DNA of 64,000 bases from Calendula officinalis (lineage: Eukaryota > Streptophyta > Magnoliopsida > Asterales > Asteraceae), in contig OY970832.1 in NCBI GenBank assembly GCA_963853835.1, positions 27,398,208 to 27,462,207 on the forward strand, in the 5' to 3' direction. The notes beneath the pieces are model-generated. The model made no database searches. It was not told where the DNA came from and saw nothing but the letters and a program-made list of their open reading frames with translations. This document shows, piece by piece, positions 1 through 11,176 of this stretch. Within the stretch, counting starts at the first letter, position 1; every line of letters starts with the position of its first letter. Position numbers and translations under genes: made by a program.

Positions 1-748
1 CAAGGATGGGAAATGAACATGTCATCCTAATATTGTCATGCTTAGCTCCATAGATAGGTGACAGATTATGAAATTATGAGCGAGCGTACCCGACAAATTA
101 TCGTATGCAGGTAAACTTTTTATTTAAATATTGCGGTTATGTAATTTAATGTGTCTGTGATAATTTTTGTAATTTTGAATTCTTTATTTTAAGGATCCCT
201 ATAATTACGGTTTACGGTTTAAAAATCACAACTGAAATTAATCCGATAAATATAGTTGTTCTGAATAGCCTTTTTACTAACGGTATTAATTAGTCCCCCA
301 TTAAAGATGAACTAATAAAATAAAACAATGTGGGTAACTAACAATGCTATTTTAAAAAAAATATTATCACCCGTAAAATACAAATTTATTTTGGAAGGTG
401 CCATAATCGAATTAATTTATTGATTTAAAAGAATTTATTAATATGCTTAAGAATTAATCATAATATGAAATTACTATAATAGCAAGGTGTAATTAGCTAG
501 GTGTAAAAAAACATTGGTCAAATTTTATCACTCATAAAATATAAATTTATTTAGGTTATTTTATATTTGTTTGCAAATCACGCATTATGTGCTGAAAATA
601 ACCTATTGTAAAAATAAAATTGATCAAATTTTAAACAATATATATTAAGATTTTTATTTTTATTTCTGGAATTAGTTTTCAACATTATATAAGGAAATTT
701 TGGGTCCTGCATTTTAATTTTGGTCATCTGAAATACACCCCTCAAGTG
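1..748. repeat. Tail of an AT-rich spacer unit (non-coding)
   Basis: This matches 4270-5018 and 8467-9218 and is the end of the second ~1.03 kb sub-repeat of a spacer that begins outside the window. It holds no credible ORF; the reading frames present are short and AT-driven. Confidence 0.8.
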
Positions 749-911
749 TGCTTTGCTATGACTATTAACAAAAGCCAAGGTCCGACATTGTCGCAACTTG
801 GTTTGTTTCTACAAAAACCGGTATTTTCAAATGAGATTGTATGTCGTTGTCTCAAGAGTTAAGAGCAAGAAAGGATTGAAGGTTATTTGTTGCCACAAAG
901 ATGGCAAGAAG
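749..911 (+). pseudogene. Helitron PIF1-type helicase C-terminal fragment (Y, copy 1)
   Basis: Translation from 749 reads CFAMTINKSQG, the conserved segment near the C-terminus of Helitron PIF1-like helicases. After a +1 shift near 830 it continues as YVVVSRVKSKKGLKV and ends around KDGK. Family knowledge: the VxxSRVxSxxGLKVL block ends the helicase domain. Only this ~160 bp remains here, and it is frameshifted. The fragment lies ~175 bp upstream of the esterase TATA box, so esterase upstream DNA is partly transposon-derived. The same fragment recurs at 5019 and 9219. Confidence 0.8.
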
Positions 912-1086
912 TTTTATTTTGTCTCTATATTTTTCTTATACCATTTATTCATGTATCAAAAGTTGTTTATTATCATTTCAATTATAGATTGTTATATTAT
1001 TTCAACATTATCACAATTTTATTATTTTCCTATATCTCTCTTGAAGCATGCCCGCCCATTCCCGCGGGCTTTAAAGCCGGTTGTTC

Positions 1087-1094
1087 TATATATA
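1087..1094 (+). promoter_or_regulatory. TATA box of CXE copy 1
   Basis: TATATATA lies 81 bp upstream of the esterase ATG, followed by a leader rich in CACACA. It is conserved in position and sequence in the other two units. This is a sequence match only; the transcription start was not determined. Confidence 0.55.
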
Positions 1095-1175
1095 GGTGAT
1101 AGATAGGTGGTATATTTTCACACACACCTATATCTCATCCATAAAATTACATTGATTTTATTTGTATCTTGATTC

Positions 1176-2305
1176 ATGTCAATGGAGGCCACCGCAAATC
1201 AGTCACTCTCCTTACCATGGAAAACACGCATTACTCTTTCCATTCTCACCACGTTCACCAACGCATGTTTCCGGAAAAACGGCACCGTCAACCGTCGTCT
1301 TCTTAATTTAATCTCCTTCCGGAGCCCGGCGACATCCACATCCGTTAACGGCGTTGCGTCACACGATGTCGTAGTAGATTAGGAAAGGAACCTCTGGTTC
1401 AGAGTCTTTGTACCTACGCAACACGCCGGTGATGATCTATCGGTGATCGTGTTCTTTCACGGCGGCGGATTCATCTACCTCTCTCCGGACGCCCGGGCCT
1501 ACGATGCCGTGTGCCGCCGATTAGCTAGAAACTCACCGGCGGTTATTGTGTCTGTTAATTACAGGCTTGCGCCGGAGCATCGGTATCCGACTCAACATCA
1601 TGATTGCTTTGATGTACTGAAGTTTCTTAACGATGAAGAAAATAGATCTAAATCGTTGCCGGAGAATGCGAATCTGTTTCGGTGCTTTCTCGCCGGAGAT
1701 AGCGCTGGTGGAAACCTAGCACATCATGTTGCTCAAAGAGCAAGTGAATTCAACTTCACGAGACTTAAGGTATGATCGATTATTGATAATTTTTAGTTTT
1801 TATACAGCTATGTTTTTTAACTTTTTACCAAACAATACATTATTTATTACAAAAATATACATCATGTTTGAAGGTAATCGGAGTGGTGGCAATTCAGCCT
1901 TTCTTCGGCGGAGAGGAGCGGACCGAGTCTGAGATACGGCTTGAAGGAGTACCGCTCGTTTCAAAAAAGCGAACCGATTGGATGTTGAAAGCATTTTTAC
2001 CACAAGGGGAAGTATTGAATCGTGACCATCCAATTATCAACGTTAGCGACCCAAACGCCGTTGACCTGTCAAAAATAGAGTTCCCGCCAACTATGGTGGT
2101 TGTTGGCGGTTTTGATACTCTATACGACTGGCAAAAAAGGTACTACGAGTGGCTACTAAGGTTGGGGAAAGAAGTGTACTTGTTTGAGTACCCGAACATG
2201 TGCCATGCTTTCTATATCTTCCCGGAATTGCCCGAATCTACACAACTTATAGGGCAGGTGAAGGAGTTTATTCGTAAAGTATCGAGTAATGTTAGCACTT
2301 CATAA
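1176..2305 (+). pseudogene. Carboxylesterase (CXE18-like) copy 1, one nonsense mutation
   Basis: Plant CXE-family alpha/beta hydrolase, related by eye to the AtCXE18 group; members hydrolyse small carboxyl esters in the cytosol. Exon 1 is 1176-1769 and exon 2 is 1874-2305. The 104-bp intron has donor AAG|GTATGA and acceptor GAAG|GTAATC at a codon boundary. The encoded length would be 341 residues, normal for the family. The oxyanion motif HGGG is at residues 95-98, the nucleophile Ser176 in GDSAGG, and the probable Asp279 (GFDTLYD) and His309 (CHAF) complete the triad. The only visible lesion is TAG at 1380-1382 (codon 69), where copies 2 and 3 have CAG. Both exons are otherwise open, so inactivation is probably recent, or it could be a sequencing error. 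The ATG at 1176 follows the leader; a second in-frame Met lies 2 codons on. Confidence 0.85.
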
Positions 2306-2697
2306 ATAAGTTAATACCTTGGTTAATTAGTAACTAATTTTATTAATCATGCATAAGTGTGGTATCATGTGTATTAATATACATTGAGGTATCTGGTCAC
2401 AAATCTATTTGTGGGGTTTATACGAATGTTGTGTTTGAACTTAGTAGTATCTATTTGTGTGATAATAAAGAAGCACTAAGTTTTATACAATGGGGTATCT
2501 AGTCACAAAATCTTTGTTTTTATTGACGAAAATGGTTGAGGGGTCCTAAATTTGAATCATAGAAGCAACATGAGGTTCACTCAGAGCTACCCGCGAGGTA
2601 GATGGTCACCCTGCATCATATGTTGTGGTTAATAATAGGTGTTTCTGTAATGTGTATGTGAAACATTGGTAAGAAAGCAGGTTTATACTGGTAACGA
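2306..2697. other. 3' flank of CXE copy 1
   Basis: Non-coding. It includes the probable esterase 3' UTR and then sequence leading into helicase fragment X. The same stretch follows copy 2 at 6501-6894. I see no gene. Confidence 0.5.
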
Positions 2698-2868
2698 ATG
2701 AGAATTAGTATAATTAAAGGTAAGATCACATCAGGTGCGAAATTTGGTACAATTTCCACTATTCCGCGTATGTTCCTTATTCCTTTGGACAACAAAATGT
2801 CTTTTAGATTTAAAAGAAGACAGTTTCCTATACAATTATGTTTCGTCATGACTATCAATAAACTGATA
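2698..2868 (+). pseudogene. Helitron PIF1-type helicase fragment (X, copy 1)
   Basis: The translation contains IPRMFLIP, FRFKRRQFPIQL and FVMTINK. This is the block immediately before the SQG motif in Helitron/PIF1-like helicases. It stops matching right after MTINK, where the AT-rich spacer begins. Fragment Y on the other side of the spacer starts again at FAMTINK, so X and Y look like two halves of one helicase gene split by the spacer. The frame is open across the fragment but has no start or end of its own. Confidence 0.75.
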
Positions 2869-2869
2869 A

Positions 2870-3735
2870 TAAATTTCAGAAATTTGTTATGGCACCTTCC
2901 AAAAATATAATCCGGAATTTTAAGAAAATATAAAGATAATTTAAACGAATTAAATATGGAAGTTGATTTAAACTTGTTTTTCTTTTTTAAATAAATGTTG
3001 TAAACCGTAATTTAATGTTGATTTAAATCTAGTATTTTCTCCAAACTAGGAAATTCATTTATAAAAGCATTTTCAGGAATTTAAATAAAGAATTCATTGA
3101 CTAGACCATTCATTAAATGAAATGAATTCATTTCCGGAAATACTATTTGACCGAATCGCTTGACAAAATTTAAATTTTGAAATCGCCCAAATGACTAAAA
3201 GGCCCTTTGAGTCAGCATTACCCATCATTAAAAAGGACCAACCCAACGATGCGAAATGGACATGTCGTCGTAAAATTGTATTGCTTAGCTCCATAGATAG
3301 GTGGTAGATTATCAAATTATGAGCGAGCGTACCAGACAAATTCTCTTATGCAGCTATACTATTTATTTAAATGTTGCGGTTATGTAATTTAATGTGACAG
3401 TGATAATTATTGTAATTTTGAATTCCTTATTTTAAGGATACCTATAATTATGGTTTAGGGTTTAAAATCACAACTAAAATTAATCCGATAAATATAGTAT
3501 ATTTGAATTTTATATTTTAATACCGGTATTAATTAGACTCTCGTTAAAGGTGAACTAATAATATAAACCAATGTGGGTAACTAACACTCCTATTTTAATA
3601 TAAAAGTTATCACCCGTAAATGCAAATTTATTTTTGGAAGGTGCCATAATCGAATTTATTTTTTGATTTAAAAGAATTTGTTAATACTCATAAGAATTAA
3701 TAATAATATGAAATTACCATATTATGATACATATA
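2870..3735. repeat. Spacer sub-repeat N1, unit 1
   Basis: A non-coding AT-rich block beginning near TTATGGCACCTTCC that recurs ~1,032 bp downstream (3895-4755). Shared landmarks are ATGGCACCT at 2889 and 3921, the GCTTAGCTCCATAGATAGGTG block near 3280 and 4308, and GGAAGGTGCCATAATCGAAT near 3636 and 4662. The two blocks have diverged more from each other than whole units have, so this duplication is older than the 4.2 kb array. Confidence 0.8.
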
Positions 3736-3894
3736 GTGGTTTTTTTAAATCAAGAAGCTAATAAATAATTTTTGGCACTTTGTAATGGAATTTTCCAAAA
3801 GTAAAATCTAGTTTTCCACAAAATAAAATCTAGTATTTTAAGGAAAAAAATAATGATAATTTCGTGTTAATAATTAATTTCTTAAATCGACAAA

Positions 3895-4755
3895 CTGATA
3901 ATGAATTTCGAAAATTTTTTATGGCACCTACGAAAATAAAATCCGGAATTTTAAGAAAATTCGATGATAATTTGAACTAATTAAATATGGAAGTTGATTT
4001 ATATATGTTTTTGTTGAAAAAATATAGTAAATCATAATTTAATATTGATTTGAATCTGGTATTTTCTCTAAATTTGGAAATTCAATTATAAAAACACTTT
4101 CAGGAATTCAGCTAAAAAATCATTTACTGGACCAATCATTAAATGAAATGAATTAATTTCCAGAAATACTATTTGAACAAATCGTTTGACAAAATCTAAA
4201 TTTTGAAATCATCCAAATGACTAAAAGGACCTTTGAGCCAGCATTACAAATTATCAAAAAGGACCAAACCGACAATGGGAAATGAACATGTCATCTTAAA
4301 ATTGTCATGCTTAGCTCCATAGATAGGTGACAGATTATGAAATTATGAGCGAGCGTACCCGAAAAATTATCGTATGCTGGTAAACTTTTTATTTAAATAT
4401 TGTGGTTATGTAATTTAATGTGTCTGTGATAATTTTTGTAATTTTGAATTCTTTATTTTAAGGATCCCTATAATTATAGTTTACGGTTTAAAAATCACAA
4501 CTGGAACTAATCCGATAAATATAGTTGTTCTGAATTGCCTTTTTTACTACCGGTATTAGTTAGTCCCCCATTAAAGATGAACTAATAAAATAAAACAATG
4601 TGGGTAACTAACAATGCTATTTTAAGATAAATTTTATCACCCGTAAAATACAAATTTATTTTGGAAGGTGCCATAATCGAATTTATTGATTGATTTAAAA
4701 GAATTTATTAATATTCTTAAGAATTAATCATAATATGAAATTACTATAATAGCAA
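3895..4755. repeat. Spacer sub-repeat N2, unit 1
   Basis: Second member of the nested ~1.03 kb duplication described for N1. It is non-coding and runs on into the sequence that precedes helicase fragment Y of the next unit. Confidence 0.8.
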
Positions 4756-5018
4756 GGTGTAATTTGCTAGGTGTAAAAAAACATTGGTCAAATTTTATCA
4801 CTCGTAAAATATAAATTTATTTAGGTTATTTTATATTTGTTTGTAAATCACGCATTATGTGCTGAAAATAACATATTATTAAAATAAAATTGGTCAAGTT
4901 TTAAACAATATATATTACGATTTATATTTGTATTTCTAGAATTAGTTTTCAACATTATATTAGGAAATTTTGGGTCCTGCATTTTAATTTTGGTCATCTG
5001 AAATACACCCCTCAAGTG

Positions 5019-5181
5019 TGCTTTGCTATAACTATTAACAAAAGCCAAGGTCAGACATTGTCGCAACTTGGTTTGTTTCTACAAAAACCAGTATTTTCAA
5101 ATGAGATTGTATGTCGTTGTCTCAAGAGTTAAGAGCAAGAAAGGATTGAAGGTTATTTGTTGCCACAAAGATGGCAAAAAG
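5019..5181 (+). pseudogene. Helitron helicase fragment (Y, copy 2)
   Basis: Same fragment as at 749, with the same internal frameshift; the Met of the MTINK block is changed (GCTATAACT). It sits just upstream of CXE copy 2. Confidence 0.75.
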
Positions 5182-5356
5182 TTTTATATTGTCTCTATAT
5201 TTTTCTAATACCATTTATTCATGTATCAAAAGTTGTTTATTATCATTTCAATTATAGAGTGTCATATTATTTCAACATTATCACAATTTTATTATTTTCC
5301 TATATCTCTCTTAAAGCATGCCCGCCTATTCCCGCTGGCTTTAAAGCCGGTTGTTC

Positions 5357-5364
5357 TATATATA
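5357..5364 (+). promoter_or_regulatory. TATA box of CXE copy 2
   Basis: TATATATA at the same distance from the ATG as in copy 1, with a near-identical leader. Confidence 0.5.
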
Positions 5365-5445
5365 GGTGATAGATAGGTGGTATATTTTCACACACACCTA
5401 TATCTCATCCATAAAATTACATTGATTTTATTTGTGTCTTGATTC

Positions 5446-6500
5446 ATGTCAATGGAGGCCACCGCAAAACAGTCACTCTCCTTACCATGGAAAACACGCA
5501 TTACTCTTTCTGTTCTCACCACCTTCACCACCGCATGTTTCCGGAAAAACGGCACCGTCAACCGTCGTCTTCTTAATTTAATCTCCTTCCGGAGCACGGC
5601 GACATCCACATCCGTTAACGGTGTTGCGTCACACGATGTCATAATAGATCAGGAAAGGAACCTCTAGTTCAGAGTCTTTTTACCTACGCAACACGCCGGT
5701 GATGATCTACCGTGACCGTGTTCTCTCAAGGCGGCGGATTCATCTACCTCTCTCCGGACGCCCGTGCCTACGATGCCGTGTGCCGCCGATTAGCTAGAAA
5801 CTCACCGCCGGTTATTGTGTCTGTTAATTACAGGCTTGCACCGGAGCATCGGTATCCGGCTCAACATCATGATTGCTTTGATGTACTGAAGTTTCTTAAT
5901 GATGAAGAAAATAGATCTAAATCGTTTCCGGAGAATGCGAATCTGTTTCGGTGCTTTCTCGCCGGAGATAGCGCTGGTGGAAACCTAGCACATCATGTTG
6001 CTCAAAGAGCAAGTGAATTCAACTTCACGAGACTTGAGGTATGATCGATTATTGATAATTTTTAGTTTTTATACAGCTATGTTTTTTTAACTTTTTACCA
6101 AACAATACATTAATTATTACAAAAATATACATCATGTTTGAAGGTAATCGGGGTGGTGGCAATTCAGCCTTTCTTCGATCGAGAGGAGCGGACCGAGTCT
6201 GAGATACGGCTTGAAGGAGTACCGCTCGTTTCAAAAAAGTGAACCGATTGGATGTTGAAAGCATTTTTACCACAAGGGGAAGTATTGAATCGTGCCCATC
6301 CAATTATCAACGTTAGCGGCCCAAACGTCGTTGACCTGTCAAAAATAGAGTTCCCTCCAACAATGGTGGTTGTTGGCGGTTTTGATACTCTATACGACTG
6401 GAAAAAGAGGTATTATGAGTGGCTACTAAGGTTGGGGAAAGAAGTGTACCTGTTTGAGTCCCAGAACATGTGCCATGCTTTCTATATCTTCCCGGAATAA
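5446..6500 (+). pseudogene. Carboxylesterase (CXE18-like) copy 2, heavily degraded
   Basis: Collinear with copy 1: exon 1 to ~6038, a ~105-bp intron, and exon 2 ending at 6500. The lesions are numerous. TAG replaces the Trp codon at 5665-5667 (codon 74). One base is missing near 5711 relative to copies 1 and 3 (CCGTGACC versus CCGGTGATC), shifting the frame just before the oxyanion loop. That loop's His is replaced, reading SQGGG. TGA in exon 2 near 6239-6241 replaces an Arg codon. A 75-bp deletion, equivalent to 2228-2302 in copy 1, removes the last 25 residues, so the stop directly follows FPE. Ser in GDSAGG and the His in CHAF remain. No functional enzyme can come from this copy. Confidence 0.9.
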
Positions 6501-6894
6501 ATAAGTTAATACCTTTGTTAATTAGTAACTAAATTTATTAATCATGCATAACTGTGGTATCATGTGTATTAATATACATTGAGGTATCTGGTCACAAATC
6601 TATATATGTGGGGTTTGTACGAATGTTGTGTTTGAACTTAGTAGTATCTATTTATGTAATAATAAAGAAACACTAAGTTTTATACAATGAGGTATATGGT
6701 CACACAATCTTTGTTTTTATTGACGAAAATGGTTGAAAGGTCCTAAATTTAAATCATAGAAGTAACATGAGGTTCACTTAGAGCTACCCGCGAGGTAGAT
6801 GGTCACCCTGCATCATATGTTGTGGTTAATAATAGGTGCTTCTATAATGTGTATGTGAAACATTGGTCAGAAAGCAGGTTTATACTGGTTACGA
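6501..6894. other. 3' flank of CXE copy 2
   Basis: Non-coding; the counterpart of 2306-2697. No gene seen. Confidence 0.5.
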
Positions 6895-7065
6895 ATGAGG
6901 ATTAGTATAATTAAAGGTAAAACCACATTAGATGCGAAATTTGGTACAATTTGCACTATTCCGCGTATGTTCCTTATTCCTTCGGACAACAAAATGTCTT
7001 TCAAATTTAAAAGAAGACAGTTTCCTATACAATTATTTTTTGTCATGACTATCAATAAACTGATA
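6895..7065 (+). pseudogene. Helitron helicase fragment (X, copy 2)
   Basis: Counterpart of 2698-2868, with IPRMFLIP, FKFKRRQFPIQL and VMTINK, again ending at the spacer edge. Confidence 0.75.
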
Positions 7066-8955
7066 ATAAATTTCATAAATTTGTTATGGCACCTTCCAAA
7101 AATATAATCCGGAATTTTAAGAAAATATAATGATAATTTAAACGAATTAAATATGGAAGTTTATTTAAACTTGTTTTTTTTTTTTGAAAAAATAAATACT
7201 GTAAATCATAATTTAATGTTGATTTAAATCTACTATTTTCTCCAAATTAGGAAATTCATTTATAAAAGCATTTTCAGAAATTTAACTAAAGAAATCATTA
7301 ACTTGACCATTCATTAAATGAAATGAATTCATTTCCGAAAATACTATTTGACCGAATTGTTTGACAAAATTTAAATTTTGAAATCGTCTAAATGACTAAA
7401 AGGCCCTTTGAGTCAGCATTACACATCATTAAAAAGGACCAACCCAACGATGGGAAATGGACATGTCGTCATAAAATTGTATAGCTTAGCTCCATAGATA
7501 GGTGGTAGATTATCAAATTATGAGCGAGCGTACCCGACAAATTCTCTTATACAGCTATACTTTTTATTTAAATGTTGCGCTTATGTAATTTAATGTGACA
7601 GTAATAATTATTGTAATTTTGAATTCCTTATTTTAAGGATACCTATAACTATGGTTTAGGGTTTAAAAATCACAACTAAAATTAATCCGATAAATATAGT
7701 ATATTTGAATTTCTTATTTTAATACCGGTATTAATTAGACTCTCGTTAAAGGTGAACTAATAATATAAACCAATGTGGGTAACTAACACTCTTATTTTAA
7801 TATAAAAGTTATCTCCCGTAAATGCAAATTTATTTTTGGAACGTGCCATAATTGAATTTATTTTTTGATTTAAAAGAATTTGTTAATACTCATAAGAATT
7901 AATAATAATATGAAATTACCTTATTATGATACATATAGTAGTTTTTATAAATCAAGAAGCTGATAAATAATTTTTGGCACTTTGTAATGAATTTTCTAAA
8001 AATAAAATCTAGTTTTCCATAAATAAAATCTAGTATTTTAAGGAAAAAAATAATGATAATTTCGTGTTAATAATTAATTTTCTTAAATCGACAAACTAAT
8101 AATGAATTTCGGAAATTTGTTATGGCGCCTACAAAAATAAAATCCGGAATTTTAAGAAAATTTGATGATAATTTGAACTAATTAAATATGGAAGTTGATT
8201 TATATATGTTTTTGTTGAAAAAATATTGTAAATCATAATTTAATATTGATTTGAATCCGGTATTTTCTCTAAATTTGGAAATTCATTTATAAAAACACTT
8301 TCAAGAATCAGCTAAAAAATCATTTACTGGACCTATCATTAAATGAAATGAATTAATTTCTGTAAATACTATTTGAACAAATCGTTTGACAAAATCGAAA
8401 TTTTGAAATCGTCCAAATGATTAAAAGGACCTTTGAGTCAGCATTACACATAATCAAAAAGAACCAAACCAACGATAGGAAATGAACATGTCATCTTAAA
8501 ATTGTCATGCTTAGCTCCATAGATAGGTGACAGATTATCAAATCATGAGCGAGCGTACCCGACAAATTATCGTACGCCGGTAAACTTTTTATTTAAATAT
8601 TGCGGTTATGTAATTTAATGTGTCTGTGATAATTTTTCTAATTTTGAATTCTTTATTTTAAGGATCCCTATAATTATAGTTTACAGTTTAAAAATCGCAA
8701 CTGAAATTAATGCGATAAATATAGTTGTTCTGAATTGCCTTTTTTACTACTGGTATTAATTCGTCCCCCATTAAAGATGAACTAATAAAATAAAACAATG
8801 TGGGTAACTAACACTGCTATTTTAAAATAAAATTTATCACCCGTAAAATACAAATTTATTTTGGAAGGTGCCATAATCGAATTTATTTATTGATTTACAA
8901 GAATATATTAATATTCTTAAGAATTAATCATAATATGAAATTACTATAATAGCAA
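7065..8955. repeat. Spacer sub-repeats N1 and N2, unit 2
   Basis: N1 runs about 7065-7935 and N2 about 8095-8955, the same nested ~1.03 kb duplication as in unit 1. Non-coding and AT-rich. Confidence 0.75.
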
Positions 8956-9218
8956 GGTGTAATTAGCTAGGTGTAAAAAAACATTGGTCAAATTTTATCA
9001 CTCGTAAAATGTAAATTTATTTAAGTTATTTTATATTTGTGTGCAAATCACGCATTATGTGCTGAAAATCACCTATTGTTATAATTAAATTGGTCAAATT
9101 TTAAACAATATATATTACGTCTTTTATTTTTATTTCTAGAATTAGTTTTCAACATTATATTAGGAAATTTTGGGTCCTGCATTATAATTTTGGTCATCTG
9201 AAATACACCCCTCAAGTG

Positions 9219-9381
9219 TGCTTTGCTATGACTATTAACAAAAGCCAAGGTCAGACATTGTCGCAACTTGGTTTGTTTCTACAAAAACCAGTATTTTCAA
9301 ATGAGATTGTATGTCGTTGTCTCAAGAGTTAAGAGCAAGAAAAGAATGAAGGTTATTTGTTGCCACAAAGATGGCAAGAAG
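9219..9381 (+). pseudogene. Helitron helicase fragment (Y, copy 3)
   Basis: Same fragment as at 749 and 5019, with the frameshift retained. It lies ~175 bp upstream of the TATA box of CXE copy 3. Confidence 0.75.
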
Positions 9382-9556
9382 TTTTATTTTGTCTCTATAT
9401 TTTTCTTATACCACTTATTCATGTATCAAAAGTTGTTTATTATCATTTCAATTATAGATTGTTATATTATTTCAACATTATCACAATGTTATTATTTTCC
9501 TATATCTCTCTTTAAGCATGCCCGCCCATTCCCGCGGGCTTTAAAGCCGGTTGTTC

Positions 9557-9564
9557 TATATATA
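9557..9564 (+). promoter_or_regulatory. TATA box of CXE copy 3
   Basis: TATATATA at the conserved position. This promoter would drive transcription across the 10191 junction into element A in antisense. Confidence 0.5.
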
Positions 9565-9645
9565 GGTGATAGATAGGTGGTATATTTTCACACACACCTA
9601 TATCTCATCCATAAAATTACATTGATTTTATTTGTATCTTGATTC

Positions 9646-10251
9646 ATGTCAATGGAGGCCACCGCAAAGCAGTCACTCTCCTTACCATGGAAAACACGCA
9701 TTACTCTTTCCGTTCTCACCACCTTCACCACCGCATGTTTCCGGAAAAACGGCACCGTCAACCGTCGTCTTCTTAATTTAATCTCCTTCCGGAGCCCGGC
9801 GACATCCACATCCGTTAACGGTGTTGCGTCACACGATGTCGTAGTAGATCAGGAAAGGAACCTCTGGTTCAGAGTCATTGTACCTACGCAACACGTCGGT
9901 GATGATCTACCGGTGATCGTGTTCTTTCACAGCGGCGGATTCATCTACCTCTCTCCGGACGCCCGGGCCTACGATGCCGTGTGCCGCCGATTAGCTAGAA
10001 ACTCACCGGCGGTTATTGTGTCTATTAATTACAGGCTTGCGCCGGAGCATAGGTATCCGGCTCAACATCATGATTGCTTTGATGTACTGAAGTTTCTTAA
10101 CGATGAAGAAAATAGATCTAAATCGTTGCCGGAGAATGCGAATCTGTTTCAGTGCTTTCTCGCCGGAGATAGCGCTGGTGGAAACCTAGCAGAGGCTATT
10201 GATTTGTTGAATTCATTCCAAGTGCTCTTTTTAGGAGAGATGCAGAATTGA
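9646..10251 (+). pseudogene. Carboxylesterase copy 3, truncated and fused to retrotransposon DNA
   Basis: The N-terminal half is open with no nonsense codon, unlike copies 1 and 2. The oxyanion motif is altered (HSGG instead of HGGG), while Ser in GDSAGG is kept. Homology to the other copies stops at 10191 just after GNLA. The rest of exon 1, the intron and exon 2 with the catalytic Asp and His are gone. The frame then reads ~20 codons of antisense retrotransposon sequence to a stop at 10249-10251, giving a 201-residue chimeric ORF. It cannot be an active hydrolase. Confidence 0.85.
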
Positions 10252-10697
10252 ATAGTATGTACTAAAAATTTCCATTGGCGAGAAAGAAGCCCTTTCTGAA
10301 AAGTGACAATGTTTTGTTTTCCTTCATATCCCATTTTTATAAGATTTTCAACAAGCTCCTCCTTAGAGAGTAGAGATATACCTGATTCATCATGAAGTTG
10401 TAGATGTTGTCTGATAGTTTGTTCTGTTATGAAAATTGATTTTCCATCTACTGTTGATTTGATTTTTGATATATCCCCTGTTTTAATGTGTTCTGCAGAC
10501 TCCCAAAATTGAACAATATGTCTCTCATAGATTGTAGGTTGGATTGTGAGAGCATATTTGATTGATGAATGTTTTAAAAACATCACTATTTCTCTAAAAT
10601 CTTTAGTCCCGTCTGGATTCTTTAAGAAGGTAATCATATTGTGGAATTCACAATATTGTAGATTTGTTTGAACAACTACTGGTTTGATCATTGTCAT
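10192..10697 (-). pseudogene. Extra ORF of element A, 5' part only
   Basis: Starts at the ATG at 10697 and is open to the junction at 10192 (~168 residues). Recognisable blocks are LKHSSIKYALTIQPTI, QFWESAE, and MGYEGK followed by FQKGLLSRQWKFLVHTI. From memory, this type of N-terminal domain occurs in ORFs downstream of RNase H in Asteraceae Copia elements, sometimes misnamed 'longin-like' or 'putative plant transposon protein'. Its function is unknown. Elements B and C carry full-length relatives. The remaining ~12 codons of the open frame beyond 10192 are esterase DNA read backwards, not part of this protein. Confidence 0.75.
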
Positions 10698-11176
10698 TGT
10701 TAATTGCTTTGTGGTTTGAGATAGTGGGAGGGAATCGTAAATGTGTTTTCTTGAGAGGGTTTGATTGAATTTCAGTTATTACTTTTTAGGGTTTCAATCA
10801 AGATTGCCGACTTAAGGGTTTATCGTGGGTTTTAGCAGATCGAGGTTTGGATAATGTTTGATTAACCGACTTCTGTTATTTATAGTTTTCGAAATTAACC
10901 TGCAAAAAGTCACAAATACCCTTCGAATCATAGCATAACGGCTATTTTCTTTGGGTTAGTTTGGTAATTTTATCGATTTTAAGTGTAAACTGCCGATCAG
11001 TAGTAATTAAGTACCAGTAGTATAAAACGTCAGTAGTAACTGTGGTTTTAATACTTTATAGGCTGATCAGTAGTAACTAACAACTACAATCAGTATTAAG
11101 TGAAAATTCAGTAGTAAAATAAAACAAACTTAAGTAATATTGTACAAGAACTTTACATGTGAGATTGTTGATGTGT
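10698..11176 (-). promoter_or_regulatory. Spacer between RNase H and extra ORF of element A: TATA box and motif cluster
   Basis: On the minus strand CTATAAATAAC (10875-10885) lies ~180 bp upstream of the extra-ORF ATG at 10697. Further upstream, 10996-11125 holds a cluster of about six CAGTAGTAA or CAGTATTAA words. Element C has the same arrangement, with TATA at 53366-53376. I read this as an internal promoter for the extra ORF. No transcript evidence is available. Confidence 0.5.

Larger units (their letters stand above)
1..10191. repeat. Tandem array of ~4.2 kb units carrying carboxylesterase copies
   Basis: Three units are visible. The same landmarks recur at fixed offsets: the esterase ATG at 1176, 5446 and 9646, and the spacer word around ATGGGAAATGAACATG at 6, 4275 and ~8475. 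The first unit is cut by the window edge and the third is cut at 10191 by the junction with a retrotransposon. Order within a unit is helicase fragment Y, esterase gene, helicase fragment X, then ~2 kb of non-coding spacer. Copies look more than 90% identical by eye, spacer included, so whole units duplicated rather than genes alone. Units before the window start are likely, because position 1 lies inside a spacer. Confidence 0.95.

Noticed and set aside
798..1106. 102-codon ORF upstream of CXE copy 1 (repeated at 9268) as a gene
   Set aside because: Only its first third is helicase remnant; the rest is AT-rich spacer/promoter reading.
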